Source of the DNA: Pholis gunnellus
Taxonomy: Eukaryota > Chordata > Actinopteri > Perciformes > Pholidae
NCBI GenBank assembly: GCA_910591455.2
Contig: OU342804.1
Coordinates: 12,866,133 to 12,930,132, forward strand
Reading direction: 5' to 3'
DNA: 64,000 bases
Position numbers and translations under genes: made by a program. Under the pieces are notes generated by a model. The model was not told the DNA's origin. It did not search any database and saw only the letters and a list, made by a program, of their open reading frames with translations. This document shows positions 25,120 to 36,660 of this stretch, one piece after another; within the stretch, counting starts at the first letter, position 1; the number at the start of each line of letters is the position of its first letter.

Positions 25120-25320
25120 CACTCATCTGTCCGCGACCACAGGGGCGTGTAATGAGTGACATGGCATTGCTGTGACACATTAAAATAAACAACATCTGGC
25201 TGAACTTACGACAACTCCCTTCATCTATGATGACCCCCTGACCTTTCATGGGTCATAAAGCGGCCTTTAAACAACAGCAACTGCACTGCAATAAAAACGG
25301 TGATAGACACAGAGTTTTGT
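25120..25320. promoter_or_regulatory. Candidate enhancer with clustered nuclear-receptor half-sites
   Basis: Three half-sites of the AGGTCA class lie within 25 bp: TGACCC (25231-25236), TGACCT (25239-25244) and GGGTCA (25250-25255). The first two form a direct repeat with 2-bp spacing; the last two form an everted pair with 5-bp spacing. A GTCATAAA posterior-Hox/Cdx-type core overlaps the last one. The surrounding sequence is complex and AT-rich. Retinoid, thyroid or orphan receptors could bind such arrangements; this is inferred from motif shape. Confidence 0.33.
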
Positions 25321-26780
25321 AGATGATATATTGAAATTATAATGCAATGTCTGTTGATTTTTGAGAGATTGACACATTTATGGTTGGTTGGATTTTTAGA
25401 GTTATTGCTCAGGGTAGTAGCTAGCTAACCTTCTGGCTGACGATTACAAAGTCTGTCATGAATGCAGCATAAAAGAAAAACTCCAAGCTTCTTCGAATTC
25501 AAGTCAAGGACTTCTTTTTAGAAAGCTAGTCACAGTACACACAACAACATTGAAGGGGCCTAGTACAACCCAATAGAGCATCATAGAGTGAAAAGTGCAG
25601 AAGTTAAGCTTGGAAAATGTTGCTCCGTCACATACGACTCCAAGGGATCCTTGCAGACAGCTGAATTGTCAACCATGGAACAAGCAGTAGCTTGCCATGC
25701 CTTGGTACCTGACAATTGGACAAGATGGGCACAGTGTTCGCTGCAGCCTGAGATTGAACGTGTGTTCCTCTAGATACCCAGCAATCTCTCTAAACACCAG
25801 GCCACGCTAACACCTCAAACAACATGGTTTTCAGCTCGGAGAGGTGTATGCTTGACAAGTAGCATTACTCACTTTGGAACATCGCCCATCAAACCCTAAA
25901 CCTAATGCCAAGACCTTTGAGTTGACAAGGTCTGACCCGAGCATTTCTCTGACACATGTTGCGGATATCGCGGGGCCGCGGACTGGTTAGTCATTTGGTT
26001 GGCTGCGTCCCGATTGTGTGTGATCATTTTTCAGTGCAGCACATGAGAATGTGGGAAATGGAAGCCGGCGGAGAGATAATCTGGTCACCTGATCCAGGCT
26101 CGGTGGAGGCGATGACAGCCGTGCTGTGCCACCGTGTGTCATACGATGAGGGGGCCAAACGGCAGGTGACTCCCTCTTAATGGACAGATGACCACACCAC
26201 CGGGAAGACGAGGGAGGAGAGCGAAAGGACGGAAAGACGGGGGAGGGAGGGAGAAGAGATTGTTGATAAAAGCATGTCTGATGTAAGCAAAGAAAAAGGT
26301 ACACCCTGCATTTGGCTGTAAGGCTCTCTGCTGGTACTCCAGCGACACTGTGTGAAGCCAGCAGGTATGGAAACACTCTGTAGCACATCCATATGTTAGT
26401 GCGATCGAGGATGTATACGAGCGCGGAGTGTGTGTGCGAGTGTGTGCGCCGGTGTGTGTGTGTATTTAACAGCTTAATCAATTACTTAACCACTTGCCAA
26501 AGAGGAAACAGGATTTGCTCAACATGCCTCCCACCTTTCAGAAGAGGAGTCTACACAAATAGATTATGCACACAGCTCAAACAAAGAACAAAGCATCTCC
26601 CCCTCCTTTTGTTTTAAAGGAGACTTCTGGTACATTGTATCAATAGCCACAGTGCTCTGTGGAAACAAAGCCAGATGACAAGTCATCAGTGCGAAGGAGA
26701 GGGGGTAACCACACAAACACATCTATATTAATATCTTGTATTACTGCAGTCACACAAGATAATTCCCCAAAATAGATAAA
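25320..26780. other. Non-coding sequence, no gene seen
   Basis: No recognisable gene. A purine-rich patch lies at about 26200-26260, and a GT-rich patch at 26427-26464. The 164-aa minus-strand frame (25987-26481) is long for this window but has a Thr-His repeat at its start and no known domain, and other frames overlap it. Confidence 0.5.
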
Positions 26781-26789
26781 GGACCAGGC

Positions 26790-27260
26790 AGCGTGCTAAC
26801 ACCCTAATGAATGCAGATGTTATGCGGATGATTTAATCACCGGTCTAACAGATGTTTTTAGGCTGCCCTCTTTCATTAAAAGCCTCCCGCAGCAGATAGA
26901 GGATTCAAAGATTATTCTCAGAAGTAGGATATGAAAAGCACGTTAGCTCAATTAAGAAAATTAAATTGTGTACATTAGACGGAGCCTTGTTCAACCAGAA
27001 GTGAGCATTTTGCCGGCAAGGCCGGGGCATAATAAAATCAAAGAATCACAGCATAATTGAAATGCACTTAAAAAGGATCACGCTGACAAATGCGATTGTA
27101 TTCAGACGCTAATGTGCACACCTCCTCCCAGTCCTCTTTAAATCCAATGAAATTGAAACATCCTGGGCTGCTGACCGCTTTCTGATACAATCAGCCGGCC
27201 AGCAGCGAAGCATATGCAAAGACGAAGAACGAAACGATGAAAAAATAGAGAGCAGGTAAT
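26790..27260. promoter_or_regulatory. Candidate conserved non-coding element (large)
   Basis: About 470 bp of complex, repeat-free, AT-rich sequence with many homeodomain-type cores (GATTTAATC near 26829, CAATTAAG near 26949, CATAATTGA near 27051) and a POU-type ATGCAAA at 27214-27220. No open frame crosses it. It is among the best enhancer-like stretches by eye. The decisive check is alignment to orthologous DNA in other fish, gar and tetrapods. Confidence 0.35.
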
Positions 27261-28390
27261 CGATTTAGAACAAACACATCAGGACGGCACCTCCCACACC
27301 GCTACACTCTCCTCACACATCTGATCTTACACCACTTAAAGATCAAAACAAATGAAAGGTGAAGTGTAGAAGTCACCGTAGCCTTATCAGTATTATCCTG
27401 CCGAGGGAGACGGTTCACTTCTTTGAGCTCATAATAGCATGAGGCGCATGCTAGAGATGATGGACCACTTTGTGTTTAGCCACAGGCCCAATTAACATGC
27501 ATAACACATGTACACGCCCACAGGAACACGTTCATATCACATCTGTGTACGCAAACTCACACTGAAATACATGTAACCTCCTGTATGTTTCCATATAGCT
27601 CATCTACGTTTCATGAATCAGAGGGCAGGATTGCTTACAGGCTCAATGGGGGGCTATCTACTGTCATCAGACACACACATTCAGGTCTGTGGGAAATCCA
27701 TATCGTTGTCTCCGGACCAACAGCACTGGGAACTCTGTTTGCAACACTAATTAACATAAAAATACCAAGTATGTTTACAAGAGTGTGCTTCTTGGCTTTG
27801 CCTGCAAGTACGTCCCAATGATGTTGGATTAATCCGAGTGTCTAAACTCAGTAAACCATGAATATCCAAGTTTTAAAAAAGAGCAGATCATATTATTATT
27901 ATTTGCTATTCTCCAAGGCTCTGTCCTGAAGCCTACTTTTCTCGGTACTAAACAGAATATATTAGGCTGAATCATAGTGGTGGTGAAGCGGAAAAAGAGG
28001 AAAAAATTACCATCTTGCAAGTTGAAAATCATGTATATGAGAATAAACAACTCTCTCCCTTAACACATTTATTTTATTTAGTAGTGGTTGATGAGTACAC
28101 GGTACTTGAATTGCAAACACTAAATACCTACACACTTTTTGAGCTTACACTGTTTCACAAACAAGCCTTTCCCTCTACATATATATGTAAGCAAACAGAA
28201 ATAGACGGTACACAGTTGGACTGCTGATACGGAAACAAAAAAGTAAGTGTTTGCTATTTTTCATGCCATTAACTTGCTGCTGAGCAGAGCAGTGCTCTCT
28301 AAGGTAATTCTCTGGAGGAGCCACTAGGGGAGCTTCCAAACCCCTTTTCTGCAAACTTGAGAACAGTGTGTGCAAACACGGAGGAACGCA
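27260..28390. other. Non-coding sequence, no gene seen
   Basis: Unique, AT-rich sequence with no recognisable exon, RNA gene or transposon. Confidence 0.5.
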
Positions 28391-28396
28391 GGGCGC

Positions 28397-28398
<2 letters not shown>

Positions 28399-28427
<29 letters not shown>
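28399..28427. repeat. (CA)n microsatellite
   Basis: About 14 uninterrupted AC units. Confidence 0.97.
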
Positions 28428-28429
<2 letters not shown>

Positions 28430-28799
28430 GATAGAGACAAAAAGAGAAACAAAGAGAGAAGGAGAACAACTGTTATATTACTCAACAGAGGAGGATGTCG
28501 CTTTCAAAATAATTTGCCCTTTTCATAAAAGAGGGCATGGACATACCTGATAATGCACTTTTATCTTTTTATCATCATTGTGGCCCATATCCTTTCATTA
28601 TTCAGCCATCCGAAGAAAAAAAACAGTTGACGCTGCTGTGTGATACGGTGAACGAGTCAGTATGCTATTGTAGTACAGCAGAGTATAGTGATGGGAATAC
28701 TGCGCCCCAAAGTACAGAACACACCTCCATTATGCATTACACATCTAAGATATTTAAGCTCTTTGTAAGAGTTAAGTCTTGGAGCCGTGCCGTGTCATT

Positions 28800-29020
28800 C
28801 TGTGGGGGATGATAGGGAGCTTTAGTCATGTCTGTATTAGCAGGATGACTTCCAAAGCCTCTGGGATGGCGTGTTACAACCACTAGCTCCAGTCAGTCCC
28901 TGCGTTGATACCCAACTCTGCCTGGCCCTAAGCACCAGATCAGAAACCCAAATAGGCCTTGCATTAAAGGGGATAAGCCTTACCACAGGGACCGACTATT
29001 CACCAAACAAGATCAAATGA
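28800..29020. promoter_or_regulatory. Candidate conserved non-coding element
   Basis: Complex, repeat-free sequence with balanced base composition and no significant open frame. It is a weak call made on appearance only. Confidence 0.2.
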
Positions 29021-29538
29021 AACGCTGTAGGTTTATTGTGAGTCAAAATAAATACAAACGCGGCGGTTCAACAGTCCAGCAAGGGGATGGAGCCGAGGAG
29101 CAAAGCTCTCATTTCTGTTTTGAGCATGGTGGGGAAAAATGGCTGCATACGGTTTTTTTTTTTGGTGCTATTCAAAAAGTTTTAGGGAGGAGAAGCGAGA
29201 CTTGAGACCTGTGCACATCAACTGACATGAATTCCAGGACACGTGTTGTCTTCAGAAGTGGGAAAGGCAGTGTTTCCCGTCTTGGAGCAGGAGAACATGG
29301 TTCTTATTCTAAGATAAATACCGCCCATCTGTCTGGTGCTGTATGGTGGCTGGGTGTGTGTGCCAACATCGGAGCCCTTCAAGAGACACTTAGGTCTGTG
29401 TGTATATTTTCACAGTCTGATTGAAGTAAAACACAGCCTTTAATGTGTCATTTCAAGTGAACACCGTGCCCAAATGAAAACACACACACCTACAAGCTGC
29501 ACTTAATTGAAGGCTACAGGTTTTCACATAGCAGACAG

Positions 29539-29572
29539 TTTTTTTTTTTTCCGTCGTTTTTTTTTTTTTCCG
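29539..29572. repeat. Tandem pair of poly-T runs each followed by CCG
   Basis: Twelve T then CCG, TCG, thirteen T and CCG. It looks like a local duplication of a T-run unit. Confidence 0.9.
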
Positions 29573-30230
29573 AGGGGAGAAGAGAGCACTTTTTGAAATC
29601 AATATTCTCAACTTGTTTTCCTGCAAATTAAAGCTGCCATTCTCAGTCTGGTGTCACCAGGGACCAACACTGAGAGACAGATAGGGATAAGAACTGCAGC
29701 AGCAAAGTTTTATATTTCAAGCAAAAAAAGATTGAAACGTAATCCTGCATTATCTCAAAATGACTGAAAGAGAGAGAGACGGGAAGACATGCACACCAAA
29801 AGGGAGCCCAGATGCTATTTCTGTTTTCTGACAGAATAGGGAAGAATATTCAAAAAGAAAAGAATAAAAATATCATGGCATTATTATAATTTCAATTGTC
29901 CCTCGCACATTTCTTTTTGAGCTATATAACATATTAAAGAGTCTGTTACAATAACTTTGCGTTGACATACTTTCCATCCGTGGGAGAATAATTCCATTGG
30001 TACAAGCTTCTGCCTCATCCTCCATCTCAATAACATGCAATTGCCTGCAGTTAGTCTACATAGCATGCAATTTACACACAAGACTGCACTCTTCTCGCTG
30101 TCTGCTCTGGTAGACCAGGACTGTACTTTGCCATAAAAACAGACACACTCTTCTTCAGGAAGCTTTGTACAGCCTAAAAACCTCAATTAGGTCCATCAAT
30201 ATTTGATGGAATGGCTCTGATAAGGTCCCA

Positions 30231-30243
30231 CCCCCCCCCCCCC
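30231..30243. repeat. Poly-C tract (13 C)
   Basis: Thirteen consecutive C, followed by a pyrimidine-rich stretch. Confidence 0.95.
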
Positions 30244-30889
30244 TTCCCTCCACATCCTCCCCGCTCCGGTGCCCCTGTGCTGGCGTGATGTCTTTAATTG
30301 TTGGCCCAAAGCACTGGAGACAGACAAGACTTTGTTTTCTCGGTAATGGATGGCTCTGTCCCTAACACAATATTGAGACTGGCTGTTGTGCAAGCATGGC
30401 CGCCGCACTCCTGACCTGTGGTGAGAGTGGAAAAGGATATGGGAGAGGGATGTTGACAGTAGTGGAGGAAAATGGAGTCATGTGATGAGCACTGATGTGC
30501 ATGCAGTATATTAGTACACACTCGCACTTGGTAGAAGGACAGCAAACCATATGAGCTCAATCATTCCCTGACATCACAGCAAACCCCTCGTTTCTCCTCC
30601 GCATCCAAAATCGTACAACAAGCGAGCAGGCAGGAAGCATCCACGCCACGCCAAGCTCTTCAAAACTATCTCGCACATACTGCAGGGCTGTTGAGATAAA
30701 ATAGGAACAAGGGGAAAACATGAAAGGCAGTCCTCACCCGCCCTACCTCCCCCTATCTCCTCCTCCTTCCTCTGGCGTGTGTTAGTTTCACCTTGGCATG
30801 CGGCGATCGCATTCTCTATCCTTGCCTGTGCTCCTCTTCCAGGACCCCTGAGCTGTCCTGGGAGGTGCCTTTGCTAAGGGATTTCTCTT

Positions 30890-31130
30890 CATTGACTTCC
30901 TGGGTAAATTGATTTTAATAGCCAACACTTGGGGCCTTTTTCTCACGGTCTCCGCTTTCAGCAGCGGCAGGCTCCGTCACGCCCTGCCATATTTCTCCAC
31001 TCAGGACGTCTGGGCTATTTTCCAGGGCTATTGGAATAAGAACTGACGAATCCCTTTCAAGGTCCCAAGGAGATAATCTCCTGTCATTTCTGATTTGCAT
31101 AACATTATTTAAAATTTAATGTAATGGCAT
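30890..31130. promoter_or_regulatory. Candidate conserved non-coding element with octamer
   Basis: A perfect octamer ATTTGCAT, the POU-family site, lies at 31093-31100. A near-palindromic AGGAGATAATCTCCT with a TAATC (OTX/bicoid-type) core lies just upstream, near 31068-31082. The rest is complex and repeat-free. Enhancer function is inferred. Confidence 0.35.
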
Positions 31131-31452
31131 TAAGATATAGAAGACCCTCCCTATTCTGTGAGCACCACATCTGCTTGTGGTGTGTGCACAAATGTGTTCA
31201 TTTTGTGTATGTGTACATGCAGAGAGACAGCACGGTGGGGGCTCATCTCTGACGGGGTAACAGGAAGCCCCTCTCCTCCCTCTGCTCTTCTCTCTTTCTT
31301 CCTATCTTCTCAGAGCGACCCCCACCTTCCAGTCCATCCCAGCTAGTACAGAATACGACGACACTGCACTGAGATAATCAACAGATAGCTCAAAGCAGAT
31401 GAAAGAGGTATCAGATCTATCAACACTCAAACACACACAGACAAAGACACGC

Positions 31453-31469
31453 GCACACACACACACACG
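31453..31469. repeat. (CA)n microsatellite, short
   Basis: About eight CA units. Confidence 0.88.
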
Positions 31470-32094
31470 AGGAGCAGCTAACAAAGCAGTGTGTTCCAGG
31501 GTACAGGGCCAAGGCATAGCCCAAAGGACCGAGGGTCGGATACTATTCCATTTGTCGGATCCGTAAGTGTCCTACTTAGAAAGCTGCAATGGGACTCAAT
31601 TAGGCTGGAACGAAGACGAGCTGATAAATTAATTTATTAATGAATACAATGGAATGGAGAATGGAGGGATGAGCTTGCTCATTTCTTTGGGGCTAGCTAG
31701 GCCAAACAGCTCTACTACAATACTGGGCATTCATTGGGACAGAGATGGGTCAAACAGGGATAACGCAATAGAAACGTTAATAGCTCTGTGGTTGGTTTGT
31801 GAGAAGGAGTAGTGTAGTTTCCTAATGTATAACGTTAAACAAAGAAAACTACATTTGGTGCTCTGTTTAGGTCACTATCTAATTCTGATTTCATGTACAT
31901 TTTTCCAGTGCAATCTCAAAAAACACAGGAGAACACAAACATAGAGACACAACCACACACACTTGCATCCAGACATGAGCTCAGGTAAATGTGTACACAA
32001 TGTGCGATTGCATTACTGACACATGATGCACATACAGACACACAAAAAAGCAAACACACACAGAAACATGTTATTACACTGCAGACGGACGAGA

Positions 32095-32115
32095 ACACAC
32101 ACACACACACACACA
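32095..32115. repeat. (CA)n microsatellite, short
   Basis: About ten AC units. Confidence 0.9.
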
Positions 32116-33793
32116 GACTCGTACACACCATCTCTATTCTCTGTGGTAGAGCATCTTCCTCACATTAAAAATAAATTCATTCAGAGTCAATTTGGGGAAT
32201 GTTTGGCGATGCAGGGCAGGAATACCATCTGAGCTCTGGGAATTGTAGATTGCTTCCCCTCTCCCTAAGGCATTCCTTTTGTCTATCTATTTGGTGTGAT
32301 TAAAAATACAATGATGAATGCATATTTCTTCCAGATGAATAACTTGAAGGGGTTGGCAGCAGATGAATCAGGAAGCAGTGTGTTGGTAGAGAGACTAGCC
32401 AGGTCAGACAGAGTCACAGTCAGATCCTCTGCAGGCCGGGCTTCTTCAGCGTGGTTAGAAATAAAAGAGGTCATCTGGACGACAGTCTATCTCATAGGGC
32501 TGGAGCTGGGAACATTTACATTAAAGCTGCAGGCAAGATTTTTATGTAAAAAATAAAAAAAATCTAATCATCATTAAAATGGAGCTGCACAGAAACTAAA
32601 TTACCATCCAGCAATCTGAGAAACTGAAAATAATACTTGCCCAAATTGATTTCCAAAGTCAGGTTGGCTCACCAGTAATATATTGTTCACGCAAAGCAGT
32701 TTTCTGATTAGGAGTTCACAAGCACAAATACGGAGACAGCCTGGCCCACAACATCATCTGCTCCTTAAACACATTTTGTTTCAACTTTGCACTTTGATCC
32801 ATCACATTCTGAAAAATCAATTTATGTTTGTGGAATTCAAAAACATCACATGCTGCCATTTGGGGGCCGGCCAACGTATGAAAATATTTTGTGAAGCTTT
32901 ATTTCGATCACAAATGTTAAATGTTGGAAACAACTGCACACAAAAACACAGCCACAACGGTTCTTAGTGCTAATGTGAACACAAAAACACAAATGTATTC
33001 AAGCGCCCACACCCATCCCAACACCATACATCCATAAATACAGTCAACTGGGCACCAAACATGTGAAATATAAGCCTCCCCAATGCCTCGGGAGGGGAAG
33101 GGCTTGAAGGGGAGCGTTTGAGGCTCATATCCCCAGTAGAGACTGCTCCTGGCAGGGCTACTGAGTGCCTCCCCTCCCATTGCCCCCTACAAACCAGTAA
33201 AAGAGGAAGGCCCTCCTCTCCTTACATGTCAACTTCAGAGAGCATGCCTCTTGCTGCCTCAAAGCTTTGATACCAAAATAGTCCAGGAAGCCTCTGTCTT
33301 AAAAATGCCCCAGCAGACCTCGATTCCGAGGATAGAGGGAGGGAAACGAAAGAAAGGAAGGAAAGAAAACACGGGAGGACTAGATCATTACTGGGAGACA
33401 GAGAAAGAGGGAAAATGTATGGGTTTCCTACGGTTGCCCAACACTGTAGTGTGCTGCAAAACCCTCAAGCAATATGATTCAATCTTGACCTGCAAATACA
33501 TCTTTGCATTGCACTGCATAGGATGAAGAGGAAACGAGTGAAAGGGCCTTACGGTAGAGCCAACACTGGTCTCCTCTGACACCCTTGGCTTCCAGGTCTT
33601 TCAGAACATCCAGCATGCGTCATATTCACATCAATAATACATACATTATATTCATAGCATCGGAGTGAAAACAATGCTTTAATAATGGAATTTGAGGGGA
33701 GTTTAGAGAGCAGAAGATATATTGAATGTTGGAGAGGAGATGGTCTGTTTTTAATGATCTGCAGCTGAAGTCAGAGAGAGAGGAAGAAAGAGA

Positions 33794-33812
33794 GACAGAC
33801 AGACAGACAGAC
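33794..33812. repeat. (GACA)n microsatellite
   Basis: About four to five GACA units following a GA-rich stretch. Confidence 0.9.
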
Positions 33813-34318
33813 GGTGAGACACCATGTGTCAGTGTTGGGAGGGTGTAACATACAAATCCAGGTCTCTACAGAAACATACTATTTGGTCCGTCACTCAGCA
33901 AATTACATGTCCACTCTATTGCTAACTATATGAGGCTTTTTCCTGCTATTCAACAATGAGAGAATCCATTGAACTCTGTGCTAAGATAAATAAAATGCAC
34001 ATTGAGAGTACGTATAAACGAAAGTGGGAGAGGAGAGAGAAGAATGCTCCACCAACATGCTAAGCAGAGAACATCCAGTTAAATATGACTACAAGACTGT
34101 CATAAGACGGGTAGTGGAGGTTTTTAACGAATGTTTCGCCACCAGGAGAACTTTGTGGCTCGCAGACCTGGGTGTGGTGATGTGAATTATCTTATGATCT
34201 ATTATGAGCTGGTCAGAGGGCAGATGTAAGAGAGAGAGAGAGTACAGGAAGAGGAGAGAGGCATGATGCTCAGAGTGTAGCTCTTCTTGCTGAGACCGGG
34301 ATGGACAACGATTGATAG

Positions 34319-34639
34319 GCCTCATCCAGCGACTACCGAGAGCAAGTTGAGGCCTTTAGTGTATGCTGTGCTCAGAGAGTTAACCAAATATTTTCCGTCA
34401 TTGACGACATTTTGGAGACCTTGGAGCACGTCTGTGAGTACGGGTCACCGAGCGGTGCTAGTGCAGCTGCGTCACTGGTGCAGAAAGAGAGCATGAAGCG
34501 CGATTTTCCCCGTTGAAGCGAGTGCTCGCAGTCTCGGGAGATGCCTGTAACTTCTTCTGTGGTCCCTGTGCGCAAAGACACACCGGGTATAGAGGAAACT
34601 GTATGCGACTGTGAGCTCACGAACCTGAGTCACCAATGA
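34319..34639 (+). pseudogene. Possible broken 3' coding fragment (unknown protein)
   Basis: One plus-strand frame is open from 34319, just after in-frame TGA TAG (34313-34318), to 34513. It meets a single in-frame TGA (34514-34516) and then stays open to a final TGA at 34637-34639. It would give about 64 plus 40 codons. The codon pattern looks protein-like: an acidic helical-looking stretch (IDDILETLEH) early and a Cys-rich acidic tail ending CDCELTNLSHQ. I do not recognise the family. Its last part and the roughly 400 bp after it recur at 60.3 kb, where the upstream part is absent and seven extra bases shift the frame. This suggests a retrocopy or a mobile-element 3' end. Chance openness of about 100 codons with one stop is the main alternative. 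The opposite strand also has an open frame (34735 down to 34472) shared in part with the second copy. Confidence 0.3.
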
Positions 34640-35052
34640 ATAATTGACAGCAACATAATTAGCTTGGTGCTCTATTGTGTTAGCAGGTTTCCCACACATC
34701 CTCGAAGCATGTTCTGCTATGAAGAGAAATGTCAAACACAGGCACAGAGAGATGTCAGAAGATGTATAATTGAAATGTATCAGAAAAATGCTTCTTGGAC
34801 CTTGTATTGCGTGTTCAGTTAAATACTATGATAAAATAATTATGATAAAATGTAGGTACGGTTGTTTTGTTTTATTAAACCCAATGCTTAAGCACAGCAG
34901 GAAACACCATATGTACAAGTGAGTGAACCTGATGCATCAGCTTGTTCGTCTGAGCTCACTGAAGACGATCTTTTACCTTCAGACACCGCTGTGACTCACG
35001 GACACCAGTAAAGGGTGGAACACACACCATCTTCCTGTAATAATGTTTGGAA
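34540..35052 (+). repeat. Duplicated segment, copy 1
   Basis: Positions 34575-35039 (465 bp) match 60324-60788 with no mismatch or gap in my reading, in the same orientation and 25.7 kb apart. At the left edge, 34540-34574 still aligns to 60282-60323 with about three mismatches and a 7-bp indel. At the right edge the match decays after 35039 and ends by about 35052. I see no clear terminal inverted repeat, TG...CA long-terminal-repeat ends or poly-A tail. A recent non-autonomous mobile element, a retrocopy 3' end, or an assembly duplication are all possible. Confidence 0.93.
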
Positions 35053-36320
35053 GATGTGCAAGTAAAATCAATACTATTTGTTCCTAGAACAGAAGTGGGT
35101 AGACAAGGACATAGATATACTATATAGTAAGGTATGCCGACCTCAGTCACTGCAAATTAGTGATTATCGTTAAGGTTGAAGCACAAACACACACTTTGCT
35201 TTTCAAGTGTCTGGTGAGACCAGTTTCCAGTCTGGCAGTAGAATGCGGGTTCAGCCTTCAGAACTTAATAAAAATGGCAATAAGAGGCCGTCTGTCCGAG
35301 GGAAATAGGGAAAAAAAATAATTATTCTGCTGTGTGTGTGTGTGTGTGTGTGTGTGTTGACATGAAAAGTGACCACACGGTCGGTGTCGTGTCTCTGCTC
35401 ATATTTTCCCTTATTAATAAACAATCTGAAATCTTGTTCGGTATATTAATTATTTAAAAAAACACAAACACTTGCATATACAGTAACGCGAGCGCTGCGG
35501 CTGTGTGTGCCAGTGTCTCGGTCCAAAATTCAAAGAAATTAGAAATTGTATTCAAAAACCTCAATGGAAGATTTGAATATTAAAAAGAAATGACATTAAG
35601 TGGCACGAGGGCTTAATGTAATGTAATGTGAACACGTTTTTATTGCACACACAGAACGGACAGCTAGCGGACCGTGAAGAGATATTCCCTGGATTTGACA
35701 AAAAGTGTATTGGATTAGAATCACAGACTCTACATTTAAGCATGCAACGAGAAAGTCTAACGCAACCGACAGTTGTGCTTGTTAGTACCTGGTACAGCCG
35801 TAAGGCTCAATGCTAATTAGTCCACCTTGAACTAACAACAAATCATTTTACCGGTACTACCTGTGCAGTGATACATGGTACACCCCGCTTGGGACTGCTG
35901 TAATGGGGCATGGGAGTGACAAGTAGGGCCTTTCCCGGAAATACAGATGCTGGAGCAGTTGGAGTAGATCTCTACATCCTGCCTTTACCTGGACTACAGA
36001 CAGGATCTCAAGCAGTCTGGCAGGGAGTTAGTGGGGGACCAGCACTTACTGGACTCCTCTCCCTGGCAGGCCTGCATGACTGACTTGATCACTGCCTTGG
36101 CTTACAGGCCGGCTCACTTGCCCAGTTAGCCAGAAGGGCCATATTGGCACACTTGCTCATTCTGCGGAGAAAGACCTATTGGTTCATTCAGCTCCAAGCC
36201 CATCGACTTACTCAACATATAGGTCCCTTGTTCATTCAGCAATGCAGCGCTAGTCAGATGAAAGCACTTGCACCTGTCAAACAAACTGCTGGAACTGTGA
36301 TAAATTAATGATCAAATGGC
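35053..36320. other. Non-coding sequence, no gene seen
   Basis: Unique sequence with a GT microsatellite (35331-35357). The 35980-36260 stretch is complex and may be regulatory, with no coding evidence. Confidence 0.5.
35331..35357. repeat. (GT)n microsatellite
   Basis: About 13 uninterrupted TG units. Confidence 0.96.
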
Positions 36321-36329
36321 TGACTGAGA

Positions 36330-36560
36330 ACTACAGTGGCACTGCTGAATCCTGTAAGCACCAAAGACAAAGAAATAAAGACAGAGAGAAAGGGAGAGGG
36401 TGAGAGAGAGAGAGACAGAAAGAAAGAGTGAGGGACAGACGGAGGGAAAGAATGAGCGAGATGGAGAGAATGTAGGGGGAGACAAAAGAGAAAGGAGAAT
36501 ACCAGAGTGGGAAATATGAAGATAGACGGGGAGGAGGAATAGAAAAAGAAACGAACATCA
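36330..36560. repeat. Purine-rich tract (about 230 bp)
   Basis: The plus strand is overwhelmingly A and G, including a GAGAGAGAGAGA core near 36400-36412, with only scattered C or T. Such homopurine-homopyrimidine DNA can adopt triplex structures. A minus-strand frame over it encodes Ser/Leu/Phe low-complexity sequence. Confidence 0.88.
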
Positions 36561-36580
36561 AAACATATTCAACAGTAATG

Positions 36581-36583
<3 letters not shown>

Positions 36584-36616
<33 letters not shown>

Positions 36617-36660
36617 GTGTAGGTGTAAGTGTGTGTGTGTGTGTAGGTGTAGGTGTGTAG
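36584..36660. repeat. Compound (GT)n / (GTAGGT)n repeat
   Basis: A TG array is followed by TAGGTG units, a second TG array and more TAGGTG units, so the compound pattern itself is duplicated. Confidence 0.95.

Larger units (their letters stand above)
29020..30890. other. Non-coding sequence, no gene seen
   Basis: No gene is recognisable. It holds a paired poly-T patch (29539-29572) and a poly-C run (30231-30243). Short frames on both strands show no domain. Confidence 0.5.
31130..34080. other. Non-coding sequence, no gene seen
   Basis: Holds short CA tracts at 31453-31469 and 32095-32115 and a GACA tract at 33794-33812. Stretches near 31600-31670 and 32330-32560 are complex but not recognisably coding. 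Confidence 0.5.

Noticed and set aside
25987..26481. 164-codon minus-strand frame
   Set aside because: Begins in a Thr-His repeat from a GT tract and then shows Pro/Ser-rich low complexity; two other minus frames and a plus frame overlap it.
34540..35052. Solo long terminal repeat as explanation of the duplicated segment
   Set aside because: No TG...CA ends in either orientation and no visible short target duplication. It remains possible if the ends are misplaced.
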